Below are positions 54,850 through 64,000 of a stretch of 64,000 nt of DNA, in pieces (within the stretch, counting starts at the first letter, position 1; each line of letters begins with the position of its first letter). This DNA comes from Brassica napus. Its lineage: Eukaryota; Streptophyta; Magnoliopsida; Brassicales; Brassicaceae. The stretch is taken from positions 28,124,137 to 28,188,136 of the forward strand of contig NC_063450.1 of NCBI RefSeq assembly GCF_020379485.1. The letters run 5' to 3'. The notes under the pieces are model-generated. The model was given only the letters and a program-made list of their open reading frames with translations, did not search any database and had not been told where the DNA came from. The translations under genes were made by a program, and so were the position numbers.

Positions 54850-56220
54850 GACAGGAAGAAGTTTTTCCCTTATTTAGCATTTTGCGGCCGAGTGTGGACT
54901 TTGTTCATATATGTCCGGCCGAGTGTGGCCTTCGAACTTTGTATGGGCCTGTTTTGGCCATTTTTATCGGGACTGGCAGTTGGTGGCTTTGAACCCCTAC
55001 CGCTATGCGGTTTATATAGTGGATATTTGTTTGAGTTACTTTGTTTCGAGTGGGTTTGAAGTAAACATGAGTTGTCGTCTCATATTTAACTTCGTTGAGG
55101 CGTTCAATCTGTTGGTTTGTTCGAGACGTGAGTTTTCGTAAAAATTATTTATTCTTACGATCTTTCGGGAACGTTGAGATATGAACGGAGAGACATGTTT
55201 TAGGATCTCGTATCGTTTAGATATCATGTCTTTGAGATGTCTGAGACCAATGCGATGGGTTTAGGGCAAGACATAGGTTTACTCTCGGTTTTAAGGTTTG
55301 TGCGGTGACTAGCCGGCTATCGGTTTTCCTGTTGCGATTTCTACCTGATTTGTACCGATTTAAAGCCCGCGATAGGATCTCGGCTTATATGACTTGTATG
55401 GTACGAATAGAGCATCTTTCCAGAGACAATTTTTAAGCCAACTGGAAGTGCTAGACCAAAATTTCAGATTTTTTTTTGTAGCGCGCTTTCGTCCTTGTGT
55501 TGGACGTTCGAAGATCAAAAGAGTGATCAAGTTGCGTTTGTTTAAGACGGCTGATGTGTTCGTCGGGGCCAATCGATGAATGGAGTGTAAGATTTTTGGT
55601 GGTCGCGTTCGGACAATTTGTTCGTATCGTCTTGACTTTTAACTTGGTGACGTCTCGCAGTTATTTCGAAGACTATACGTATATTTTTGGTGCTGAAGCG
55701 AGAATGTTTTCCGATTTTGGGCCGTACGAGGCTGCTGACAAGAGTATTAACGTTTGTAGATTTTTTAAACGTGTTCCGAGACTTTTGCGTTAATTGAAGC
55801 GCAAGTGTCTTAAAAAGGAGCGACGCATATTGTAGTAAAAATGTTCGAAATCTCTAAAAAACTCGATTACAATAACGCATCTTTTCCTATGTGGGAGTAT
55901 ACGAGTATACGCACTCACTCCCCCCCCTTTTTAGAGAGGGGGATAGCTGAACTCGTCTTTCGACGAGCTGCCTACGTACCTCTTTCGAGGATCGAGCCAT
56001 CTCGTAGTTCTATTTTATGCCGACAACGTTTTTACTCGGTGATTGTCGCCGTGCTGACCGCCTTGATAGTGATGACCGTGCCCGGGTCAGCATTCTCTTT
56101 TGGAAGTTCCGGTTGAGTCATAGTGGTGGCTTCGGACTCGTGCTGAGTTTCGACACCCGAAGCGTTTGCGTCAGCGGACGATGTTAAATCGTCTTTTCTT
56201 GAAACGTTTTTGGTCAAGGA
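54850..56220. other. Non-coding interior of the Tat-type element
   Basis: No open frame with family resemblance in either direction. Scattered GTTTCGAG/TTCGAA-rich sequence and a C run (55920-55928). It is probably what remains of, or replaced, the missing pol. Confidence 0.6.
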
Positions 56221-58535
56221 TTAATCTATCTTCATGCGTTTGCGATTTGCCGTTGCAGAGGTCGTCATCTGCCTTAACTTGTGCTCCACGAGGAAGCACA
56301 GTCGCGACTGTTTCTGACATCCCCAGATAGCTTCGACTCCGTTTGGGGTCGGGAATTTGACACCCAGGTGGTACGTCGATGGAACGGCTTGCACAGCGTT
56401 GAGCCATGGGGTTCCCATGATCACGTTGTAGATGGCAGGATGATCGACTACCGCGAATTCGACGATTTTTATGATCTCCTTGGCCATGACTGGTAGCTGA
56501 ATCGACCCGAGGGTCATCGATACTTCGCCTGAAAAGCCTGTTAGCGGTTTCGGCGTTGGAGTTACTTCTCCGAGTTCGATGCTCATCCGATTGAGAGTGT
56601 CGCGGAAGATTACATTGACCGTGCTTCCCATGTCAATGAGTACTCTTCCGACTTCCAGATCTCGTATGACGAGGTCTATGACGAGCAGATCGCAGTGAGG
56701 TTGATCGATCCCGCCGGCTTCCTCCTTCGTGAAGGTGATTGAGCAATTCTGATCATCTCGGGTAGGCGACCATGTAGGCCAGTTTCCGCTCGACTCCGCC
56801 TTCCGCTGGTAAGCCTTGATGGCCGAAACCGTATCGTTGCAGAATTGCGATCCTCCGATGATCATGTTGACTCTGCGACGATTGTTATCGTTCCCCTTGT
56901 CGTCTAGCCTCCTGCCGCGTTTATCCCCAGATTGATTTCTTTGAGGAGATCTCTCCGCGGGAGGATTTCTGTCTGGCTTCGAAGGGCGATCGGTTTCCAG
57001 GATAAGATCTTTCACGCTAGTCACTTCCGAGAGCTCTCGAGCTAGTAGCTTCGCGGCCAGCCTTGCTCCCAAGACTTTGCAGTTAGTCGTGGAGTGTCCT
57101 CGGGACTGGTGGAACTCGCAGAAGGTGTTTTCATCATATCCTTGATTGCTGGTCCACGTATTACCCGTGGTTCGGCCCTGGTCCGAGCCGATCGCGTAAT
57201 TATGCGCTCCTTGGAGATCTTCCCCTCGTGATGGACGTACTTGTCATTACGAGGGTTCTTCTTCTTCGTTTTTGGATCTACATCTTTCGAGGATGGTCTC
57301 GCCGACTTATGTTTTTGGGATAAGACTTTCGTTTCTTCCTCGATCATGATGTAGTCCGTCACCTTGTGGAGGGCGTCCTAGATCGTCCGCGGTTTGTCGA
57401 GGGATATCCATTTTCTGAATTTCGACTTGTACCAGAGCACCTTTCTGAGCGCATCAATGGCCACCTTGTCGCTTATCCCGCTGACCCTGGACATTACCAA
57501 CTTGAATCGGATGAAGAAGTCGCGGAGGGGTTCGTCTTCCCTCTGGGACAGACTCCAGAGATCGACATCGGAAGTTTCTCTATCTATGAACATAGAGTAT
57601 TGCTTGAGAAATTCCGATGCGAGCTGTCGGAAACGTCCGATAGAGTTTCGCTTAAGGCGTGCGAACCATTCGAGGGCTGCTCCTTCTAGATTCTCGACGA
57701 ACAGGCGGCAGTAGCCGGCGTCTATTTCACCGTCCTTCAGCCTCGCTCTTCCCATCGTGATGTGGAAAGGCTGAAGGTGCGCTCTCGGATCGGTCGTACC
57801 ATCATACTTCGGTACTTTAATTTTTCCTGGATCGGAGACCCTCATATCTGAGATGCGAGTGGTGAAAGGGGTCTTCCGAGCCCCTTCCAGCAGCCTGTCG
57901 ATCACGGGGGCCACGCTGGTAGCGTGATGGATTTGAGATTTTACGGCTCTTACTTCTGCCACAGTCTTGGTGATATAGTCACGAAGATCGCGTATATCCG
58001 ACGTCTCGCTAGCAGATTTTCGTGCTTGTCGGCGTTTACTGCGAGTGAGCTCGGTTTGCTTTTCAACCAGCTCTTCTTCTTCGTTCCAATAGAGGATTTC
58101 CTCCTCTTCTGTCATTGGTTTGTCGAACGGACAGCTTTCCCGAGTGAATCGGCTTCTGGTCCTCCTTGGATGTCTGTCGACGTCCTCATCAGTATCGTTG
58201 GAGACATAGCTAGGATCCAGGTCGACTTTCTCGACTCCGTTGTCCTCCGAAGCCTTCGCGGGAGGCGGAGGGCTTTCAGAGTTTCCCTTTTCAATGGGAG
58301 ATTTCTCGCTAGGGTTTTGACCCGAAGGTCGTTCCTGCGCAGCTCCAGGCCTGTCGAGTGGGGTTGCGAAGTCGAGTCTTTTCCCGCGGACTTTAGTGGT
58401 TCCGCGGGGGCGGATTGCTCGAGTCCTTGCCGTTAAAGTTTCAACTTGTTTGGTCAAGGTGCTCACGTGCTTATCCTGTTCTGCCGACCTTTTTTCGTCG
58501 GTGGCGAACATCTTTTTAAACTCCTCAAGCGCCAC
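56221..58535 (-). pseudogene. Tat-type gag and protease
   Basis: Gag begins about 58535 and has a helical start ([16 protein letters not shown]), an acidic/basic linker, then the gypsy gag core: [56 protein letters not shown] and [22 protein letters not shown] at about 57375 interrupts the same frame, which continues to about 57042 with [16 protein letters not shown] shift then leads to the [18 protein letters not shown] knuckle-like motif and the protease frame (56221-57072). Its active site reads [13 protein letters not shown] where D-T/S-G is expected, followed by [20 protein letters not shown]. The frame ends at 56221 and nothing resembling reverse transcriptase follows. Confidence 0.9.
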
Positions 58536-58697
58536 GGCGTTAGCTGGTGCGTTGGCCGCAGATACGTCTGCTACGGGAGTGTGGAGATCAGTGCCACTGC
58601 TTCAGTTAAGAGGAGTCTGCACGTTATCCGCGTCGTCAGTTGACATGTCTGGTTGAGCGTGATGTGGTTAAGAGTTAGATTGATCCGTACCCCCCCC

Positions 58698-58713
58698 CCT
58701 CCTTCTAGCGCCA
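58698..58713 (-). other. Tat-type primer binding site
   Basis: On the minus strand TGGCGCTAGAAGGAGG, three bases from the LTR, followed by a G run. It resembles the Tat-lineage site (TGGCGCCAGAAGGAGGG) with one change. Confidence 0.8.
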
Positions 58714-58716
58714 AAC

Positions 58717-59815
58717 TGTGGGAACCGAAATTCGCACTGTGGGAACCAAAATTCGCACTGTCGATTTATGTTTAAATAAGGAATCTAGGAAAAACCCTAA
58801 TTTCCCAGAGGTCCCGGATATCTGCTAATAGCATACGCCAAGCAATCATAACACAATAATGACAAAGATAAAATAAGAAATCGAAAAGAGAGCAAAGTAG
58901 ATCTTATTCCGAATTCGCGTTTGAGCGTTACAACAAGGTAAGAACCTGGGCTACGAGAGCTGTCGGCGAGATTCCTAGTTCTAAACCCTAAGACGGTAAT
59001 AACCTAGTTGAGTCGCAGCTCGAATAACAAAAACGGAAATATGCCTAATTGCTCTAAGTGCTAAATTTGCTCTGAGAAAAGTCCCCTCTCATGCCTCTCA
59101 CCTAAGACTTCTTATATACTGGCTCCTATGTCGGTTTACGCTTCTCCCCTTCTGCCCTTAAGCCGCCATAGCATAAAAATGGAGATATTCCATTTTTTCC
59201 AATCTTCGTAGCTATCTTCAAAATTTCGTACTTATCCGCGGAAACTTGACATTTATCTTTCCTTGCGAACCAAGCGTAAACCGCTAAGCGGCTCACGGGC
59301 TGTTGGTTAAGAAATCATAAGTTGGGCCTCGAGTCATGTCTTAGGTCCCTTTGGGCCGTCTTCTGACTCGAAGCATTTATTACGGCTTCTTTCGATAAAG
59401 AACGAACTTTCCGCGGTTTTTACGGTAAAGTTTGATCGATAACTTGGAATGGCGGGGAAAGTGAAATGGGTTCGCTACGGTCTTCGGGAGATAGCATCGA
59501 AGGGTAGGATAGAATGCATGAACTAATGTCGTATCGACGTTTCGGAAGAGCTCGGTTGCTACGCAGCGACCGAGCTTTGGCTCGAGCTCGGTCGCTACGT
59601 AGCGACCGAGCGGAACACGCGTTCGGTCGTTCGGTCGCTCGGTCGCTGCGTAGCGACCCTTTTCGAGCTCTTGTCCAATGACTCGCGTTTCCTCCGCAAA
59701 GCTTTTCGTAAGGAAGAATCTATTTTGAAAAAAGTATTTGTCGAAGAAGGTTTTTCGTTTTTCTTCTACGGGGGTTTGGACGTTAACTTCGTCGCAACCG
59801 TTTTTGACCCCAACA
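58717..59815 (-). repeat. Tat-type element 5' LTR (1099 bp)
   Basis: Same ends as 51890-52816. Its left edge carries a 21-bp direct duplication (58717-58737 and 58738-58758), and it has more palindrome copies at 59555-59660 and an extra block at about 59690-59770. Confidence 0.92.
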
Positions 59816-59919
59816 ACTCTCCTTTCTCGCTCTACGTTCATCATTTCGTAAGATCTACCCGTAGCTACATTTTTGATCAAACGCTTTGCCTCTTCAGGGT
59901 TCCTGGTACTGAAGCTCCC

Positions 59920-60516
59920 TTAACTGGTTGTGTCAAGCGTGATTTGGTAATGTAAGTTTATACCTCCGTAAAAGGTATTAATGAGTTGTGGCTCTGAATA
60001 GCAATGATGGGGACATTCAAGTTGGTAGCTCTTGAATCTCTCCCATGCGTTTCTGAATGATTCACGTGGACCTTGACAGAAAGTGGAGATTTTCTTCCTT
60101 ACATCCCAGTAGCGCGTCTCATCGAAGAATTGATTGATGAAAGTGCCCCTTATTTCCTTCCAACAGGTCAAAGATCATGTTGATAGGTTGTTTAGCCATT
60201 TCCTGGCGTCGCCTTCTAAGGAGAATGGAAAGAGTTTACAGCGATTGTATTCGTCATCCATCATATCTTCTAGATACTCGATGTGATCGTGTGGATGCTC
60301 TGAGATGGTCCCACAGAAAGGGTTTTGACGTACCATGAGTAAGTATTCGAGGCTAACCCCGGATTTCTTGGTATCATCTTTTGGTAGTTTAATGGCGGAC
60401 CTATTGGAATAGGTCCTGCCAGGGTTTAAGTAGTCTTGTAAAGTCAATTTCCATTCATGATCTCTTTTTGAGATCGTATTTATTTGAACAGGGATTGCAG
60501 TCCCCTGTTCATTCAC
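59920..60516 (-). pseudogene. Athila gag, N-terminal part
   Basis: Two frames give the Ty3/gypsy gag core: DHIEYLEDMMDDE, LFPFSLEGDARKWLNNL, then (after a stop near 60173) CWKEIRGTFINQFFDETRYW, ESFRNAWERFKSYQLECPHH and LINTFYGGI. The upstream part (60517-60790) is poor in coding signal and holds more TCGATCGA-type motifs. The Tat-type element separates this piece from 51884. Confidence 0.88.
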
Positions 60517-60833
60517 AATTTGGTTATTTGTGTTGCTTAGTTGACCTTTAGGTTCTCCTAGGACTACTTCCTCATTAGCGTTATTGGTAAGAGAAAACTT
60601 ACCTGCTTCCGGCGGGGTGTCGTCGATTGATGTTTGATGTGCGGTGTCGAACGATATCTCTGTCGACTCGTCGCTCGATGTTGTTGCAATTCGCCGATCG
60701 ATGCTCGGCCGAAATCCATGTCTTCCATGTTGAAGTTCCTGTGTCAGCAGAAAATGAGAGAAATTTTTTTAGCAAATTTAGTAACAAAATCTAGATTAAA
60801 TTCTAAACTTAATCTAATGGTAATAAGAAAGAA

Positions 60834-60851
60834 TCCCCGACAATGGCGCCA
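60834..60851 (-). other. Athila primer binding site (tRNA-Asp type)
   Basis: On the minus strand TGGCGCCATTGTCGGGGA lies four bases from the 5' LTR. This is the Athila/Tat-type site that pairs with tRNA-Asp, with small changes from the common form. Confidence 0.85.
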
Positions 60852-60855
60852 AATT

Positions 60856-62203
60856 TTATATCACTCAAATTACCCTAAGGAGTGAATTACTCTCTCAAAT
60901 AAGAGGTTTGGATGTTGTACTTAGGGATCGAATCCACAGAGACTCTAGGATTACACAATAGATTATGGTCTTGAAATAAATCTAGATTAAATGTTTTATA
61001 AGTTTTAAAGTAGTAAATGGAGTGGTAAGCAAGTATATTACTCGATTAATTTGTTTTGAGGTTGTTAACAGTTGGGAGAAATAGCTAGATTCAGGTATAT
61101 TCTATGGTATGATAAGTAAAACTTAATTTAGGTTTTACGGGTTTATTGATATTAATCATTTTTGAATTCAAACTTAAGATATAATCAATCTGATTATCTA
61201 ATCTGGATCTCGGATTTCAACTGTCGTATGTTAATCACGAGAAAGTGTCGATCGATAATTCTTTATGAATATCGATCGATACACCTTTCAAAATATCGAT
61301 CGACAGGGCTATGGATGCGTCGATCGACTCTTCTTCCAGAAAGCTTTACGGATAGGTTTGATCTAAATTCTCTAACTCACTAGACCAACTCTCTTCTGTA
61401 TCTAATCAGTAAGATCATACTAGTTATTTTCAGGTATTGAGTCAAGCGATGGCTTGATCCCAATTAATCCTGAGATCTAAGTTTAAAGGGTTGTCAATCC
61501 TAAACTTAGCTTTAAGCATAACTAGATGAAAGAATTATATTTCTAAACACTCTAACAATTGTTGTTGTCAGTAATACATTTATCAACCTATTGAGAAACC
61601 TAAATCTAACAATAAAGATTACTCAGACATATTCATGGAACACATAGTTATGATGGTCTGAATAATACTTAAATAAAATGAGTAAATAGAGTAAGCAACA
61701 AAATGAATAAAAGCAAGGGAGTTCAAGATCTTCTCTGTTTTGCAGTGTTGATCTATCTCTCCAATTCTAAGCTCTCCCCTTTCAATGGTGGCTTCTTGCT
61801 TCCTCCAAACTAGGTCTAAAAAGGTCTCTAGGCAAGCATGCCTCTAAAATAATATAAAACCCTAATAAATAGCCTAACAGACGGTCAGGAACTTAAATGT
61901 AATTATTGAAACTTTTGTGAAACTCTAATTCTTCTAATTTGTCATTAACTCTCGGGTGGCTTCGCCGTCGATCGATATGAAGAGTTCACCATCGATCGAT
62001 ATTCCTTGGTAACTATCGGTCGATATTCTGACAAATAATCGACCATCCATTAAAGCTCAGAAAGTCTCCAAATAGCTCCAAATCATTTTCTTCCGGTTGG
62101 TACCTGAACCTGTAATTACTCTAAATAGACTCTATATAGTAATAATATATCTTAAAACACGCATAAACCATTGTTAAAAGTATGTAAAATCCATGGTCTA
62201 TCA
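60856..62203 (-). repeat. Athila 5' LTR (minus-strand sense)
   Basis: Matches 42036-43388 along its length. The left edge has changed (TTATATCACTC for TGATATCACTC). It is adjacent to the primer binding site. Confidence 0.93.
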
Positions 62204-62403
62204 AGTACCACATTGGAGAATTAGACAAAGATTGTCTAATATATAAAGAGATGTTCAACTCTAATTAATACAAGATTTTTTGGGAATGAGCCTAAAAGAA
62301 AATCCATACGGACAAGCCAATTATGTCCAAAATGAACAATATCGTACTTAATCGGATAATAAAGAGTTGGACATGGGATGGGATGGGACGTACAATCCTA
62401 ACA
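62204..62403 (+). repeat. 3' LTR of the old copia, right piece
   Basis: It starts with the second AGTAC (62204-62208), continues CACATTGGAGAATTAGACAA and ends CAATCCTAACA. It contains a small GGGAT tandem (GGGATGGGATGGGA) absent from the 5' LTR. Confidence 0.88.
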
Positions 62404-63214
62404 CGAAATAGATATTTGTTGTTCGTAATGTGTTTATCTGTCAATTTGTTGTACGTTCAATGTATACATGTTATCTTTGGTCAACTGTGAGACAAAACAC
62501 TAGATTTGGTGTATTTTCTTTAATGAAGCAAATACTATCTATCACACCATATTAAAATAATTTAAATAATGTATGTTACTATTTTAATTTAGTTGCAGAT
62601 ATAATAGTATTATTAATAATTTTAATTTTTAGTTAAAAAGTATATTATAAATTTCTTATTTTCACATTGCTAAAACATTTATTCTGTATTTTTCATTTAT
62701 AAATATATAAATTTTAATTTCAACTAATATTATAAATAAAAATAAATTAGTTAACATAAAAAATAAATAATAAAAACATAAATTACTAAATTTTAACAAA
62801 TAAACGTAAAATCTAAATTTTATAAAATATAAGTAATAAATTACAAATAGTTAATGTTTTAAATTAATAAAACTATAATATAATAATATACTATAATATT
62901 ATTTTTGGTGTAGAATACAATATTGTGGTTGGAAATGAAAATTAAAGTTCAATACCACAATTAAATTTGGTATAATTTCAATATCAAATTTGGTATCATT
63001 GTTCAAATTTCCTTTAGTCTACCATTAGTAATGGTATCGCATATGGCTTTTTACAATTTAAATGGCCAAATTTAATCAAAAGTATGAGAAAGAGCAAATA
63101 AACTTTCATGTTTTATAAGAAACTCATATTACACTTGTCACCCCATATGATGATTCAATTGTATTTTTTAAAAAGTAAAAAATAGTTATGTAACTAAAAG
63201 TTAATATTTTAATA
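62404..63214. other. AT-rich DNA right of the copia nest
   Basis: No gene. It should be the host sequence that once continued directly from 37229, that is, the far upstream side of the SAUR gene. Confidence 0.6.
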
Positions 63215-63459
63215 CTCCTTCTGTTCCACAAAGATAGATTTTTTAGTATTTTCACACATATTAAGAAAACATATTAAACTACCATAATAAATGTATCGTT
63301 TTCTGTAATTTTCAATTTTCAATAACTTTTAACCAATAGTAATTCAATAAAATCAATTAATTTTTTTAAAGTTTACAATTTTTCATAAAAACACAAAAAA
63401 TACATCTTTGTGAAACAAACTTTTTTTCTAAAAAATCTATTTTAATGGAACGGAGAGAG
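63215..63459. mobile_element. Stowaway-like MITE
   Basis: Inverted ends CTCCTTCTGTTCCACAAAG and, on the other strand, CTCTCTCCGTTCCATTAAA, each running into TAGATTTTTTA. 245 bp, AT-rich, flanked by TA (63213-63214 and 63460-63461). More diverged ends than the one at 31838. Confidence 0.8.
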
Positions 63460-64000
63460 TATTTTAGAGAGATTCATAGTAGTGTCTATCATTAATGGTG
63501 ATGCTCTTAGAAACTAAAAACGATTCTAGGCTTGATCTGGTTTAGCTTGAGAAAGATAGCATATATAAATCTTACTAAATAACTTTGGTGAATAAAGATC
63601 AATAGTGGCAGTACTAGAGGATGTATCTAGCTTTCAAACTAGACTCGAAAATGCAAAATTTTCTAACTTTCGTGTCGTGTCATGCAATAAGACTGCTCTA
63701 AATACACTTTAGGTGTCAACATACATACATACTGAACACACATTTTTGATAGCCAACTGAATTTAATGTTGAATAATATAGCTGCAAAGTGAGTCCCGTT
63801 AGATTCGGGTTTTTTATGGGCTTCCAACTTAAAACCAATCAGTAATTAGTGGATTGGTCATAACCTTTTATATATTACTTAATGTCCCTTAAAATTTTCG
63901 ATATGGGATATAATATCTCTAATACCCCTCCTCGAGATGATGGCTCTTATCGGCCAGAAATCTTAGAACTTTTTTTAAGACAGTTAGTTATACTCGGTCC
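63460..64000. other. Intergenic DNA with an LTR-like remnant at the window edge
   Basis: From about 63790 to the end the sequence (TTATATATTACTTAATGTCCC, GATATGGGATATAATATCTC, CCCCTCCTCGAGATGATGGC) looks like a piece of a copia-type LTR, cut by the window edge. No gene. Not enough to name a family. Confidence 0.35.

Larger units (their letters stand above)
51890..59815 (-). mobile_element. Gag-only Tat-type Ty3/gypsy element (TR-GAG-like) nested in Athila gag
   Basis: LTRs lie at 51890-52816 (927 bp) and 58717-59815 (1099 bp), with TG...CA ends. The target duplication ACTCT is perfect (51885-51889 and 59816-59820). On the minus strand the order is 5' LTR, Tat-type primer site, gag, protease, a long non-coding part, an ORF on the opposite strand, polypurine tract (GAGCTGGGGGGCTAAC), 3' LTR. 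There is no reverse transcriptase, RNase H or integrase, so it depends on a full-length relative. The 7.9-kb length and content fit non-autonomous gag-bearing elements known in plants. Confidence 0.9.
42036..62203 (-). mobile_element. Athila-like Ty3/gypsy retrotransposon (minus strand)
   Basis: LTRs of about 1350 bp lie at 42036-43388 and 60856-62203 and are highly similar. There is a perfect 5-bp target duplication AGTAC (42031-42035 and 62204-62208). On the minus strand the order is 5' LTR, tRNA-Asp-type primer site, gag, protease, reverse transcriptase/RNase H, integrase, an ATHILA-family extra ORF, polypurine tract and 3' LTR. The coding parts carry stops and shifts. The gag is split by the Tat-type element 51890-59815. 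The element alone would be about 12.2 kb, a normal Athila size. Confidence 0.93.
37230..62403 (+). mobile_element. Old Ty1/copia element, interrupted by an Athila-like element
   Basis: The 5' LTR is at 37230-37440. Next come a primer binding site (37444-37456), a decayed gag-pol (37460 to about 41550) and a polypurine tract (GAGGGGGAGAA, 42003-42013). The 3' LTR is split into 42014-42035 and 62209-62403. The LTRs differ clearly at many positions (by eye about one base in five or six), so the insertion is old. Flanks CGAAC (37225-37229) and CGAAA (62404-62408) could be a 5-bp duplication with one change. An extra LTR-plus-primer-site block lies between pol and the polypurine tract (see 41560-41852). 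Confidence 0.85.

Noticed and set aside
57366..58656. Plus-strand frames opposite the Tat-type gag
   Set aside because: Shadows of gag. The minus-strand reading has the gag motifs.
1..64000. tRNA or rRNA genes
   Set aside because: I saw no cloverleaf with A and B boxes and no rRNA sequence. The tRNA-like strings are retrotransposon primer binding sites.

Overview
This window is plant nuclear DNA. It is almost certainly from a Brassicaceae species with a genome larger and richer in repeats than Arabidopsis thaliana; Brassica or a close relative is my inference. The signs are Athila- and Tat-type LTR elements, ATREP-like Helitron ends, a Kaonashi-type MULE carrying a Ulp1 protease gene, and host gene fragments (FPP, katanin p80, VHA-a, F-box, SAUR) that read like their Arabidopsis relatives. 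Most of the 64 kb is nested mobile DNA. The only intact host-type gene I can support is a small SAUR auxin-response gene at 36267-36608 on the minus strand.

Left part (1-17.2 kb): a truncated filament-like plant protein (FPP) pseudogene (about 1001-7276) is split by a Ty1/copia element (1117-5789) with apparently identical LTRs and a perfect 5-bp target duplication. Just 3' of it lies a hAT-like non-autonomous element (7419-17218, perfect 8-bp duplication). Inside the hAT element, within one copy of a local tandem duplication, sits a 9.3-kb Mutator-like element (7496-16831, perfect 9-bp duplication). This MULE looks intact. It has a six-exon DUF1985/Ulp1 gene on the plus strand and a MURA transposase on the minus strand. 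All of its non-coding space, and essentially none of its coding space, is packed with the octamer AAGTCGTC / GACGACTT, mostly as inverted pairs, and it has a large hairpin upstream of the transposase. This is the best candidate for an undescribed self-recognition or anti-silencing system.

Middle (17.2-36 kb): a complete PIF/Harbinger element (17242-22389) has a nuclease gene killed by two stop codons and a Myb-like partner that is still open. AT-rich DNA follows with several Helitrons, one carrying an F-box gene fragment. A chimeric stretch joins exons of katanin p80 and of the V-ATPase a subunit. There are also three MITEs (Stowaway, Harbinger-type, hAT-type), and then the SAUR gene.

Right part (37.2-62.4 kb): a three-level nest. 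An old, degenerate Ty1/copia element (37230-62403) has an Athila-like Ty3/gypsy element (42036-62203, minus strand) in its 3' LTR. The Athila element has a gag-only Tat-type element (51890-59815) in its gag region. The Athila and Tat-type insertions have perfect 5-bp duplications. The Tat-type element carries an antisense gene of the 'putative gypsy type transposon' family with its own promoter-like upstream region and a probable intron. The last 1.6 kb is AT-rich with a Stowaway-like MITE and an LTR-like remnant.

All coordinates and readings were made by eye. Family names rest on recognised motifs, not on database searches.
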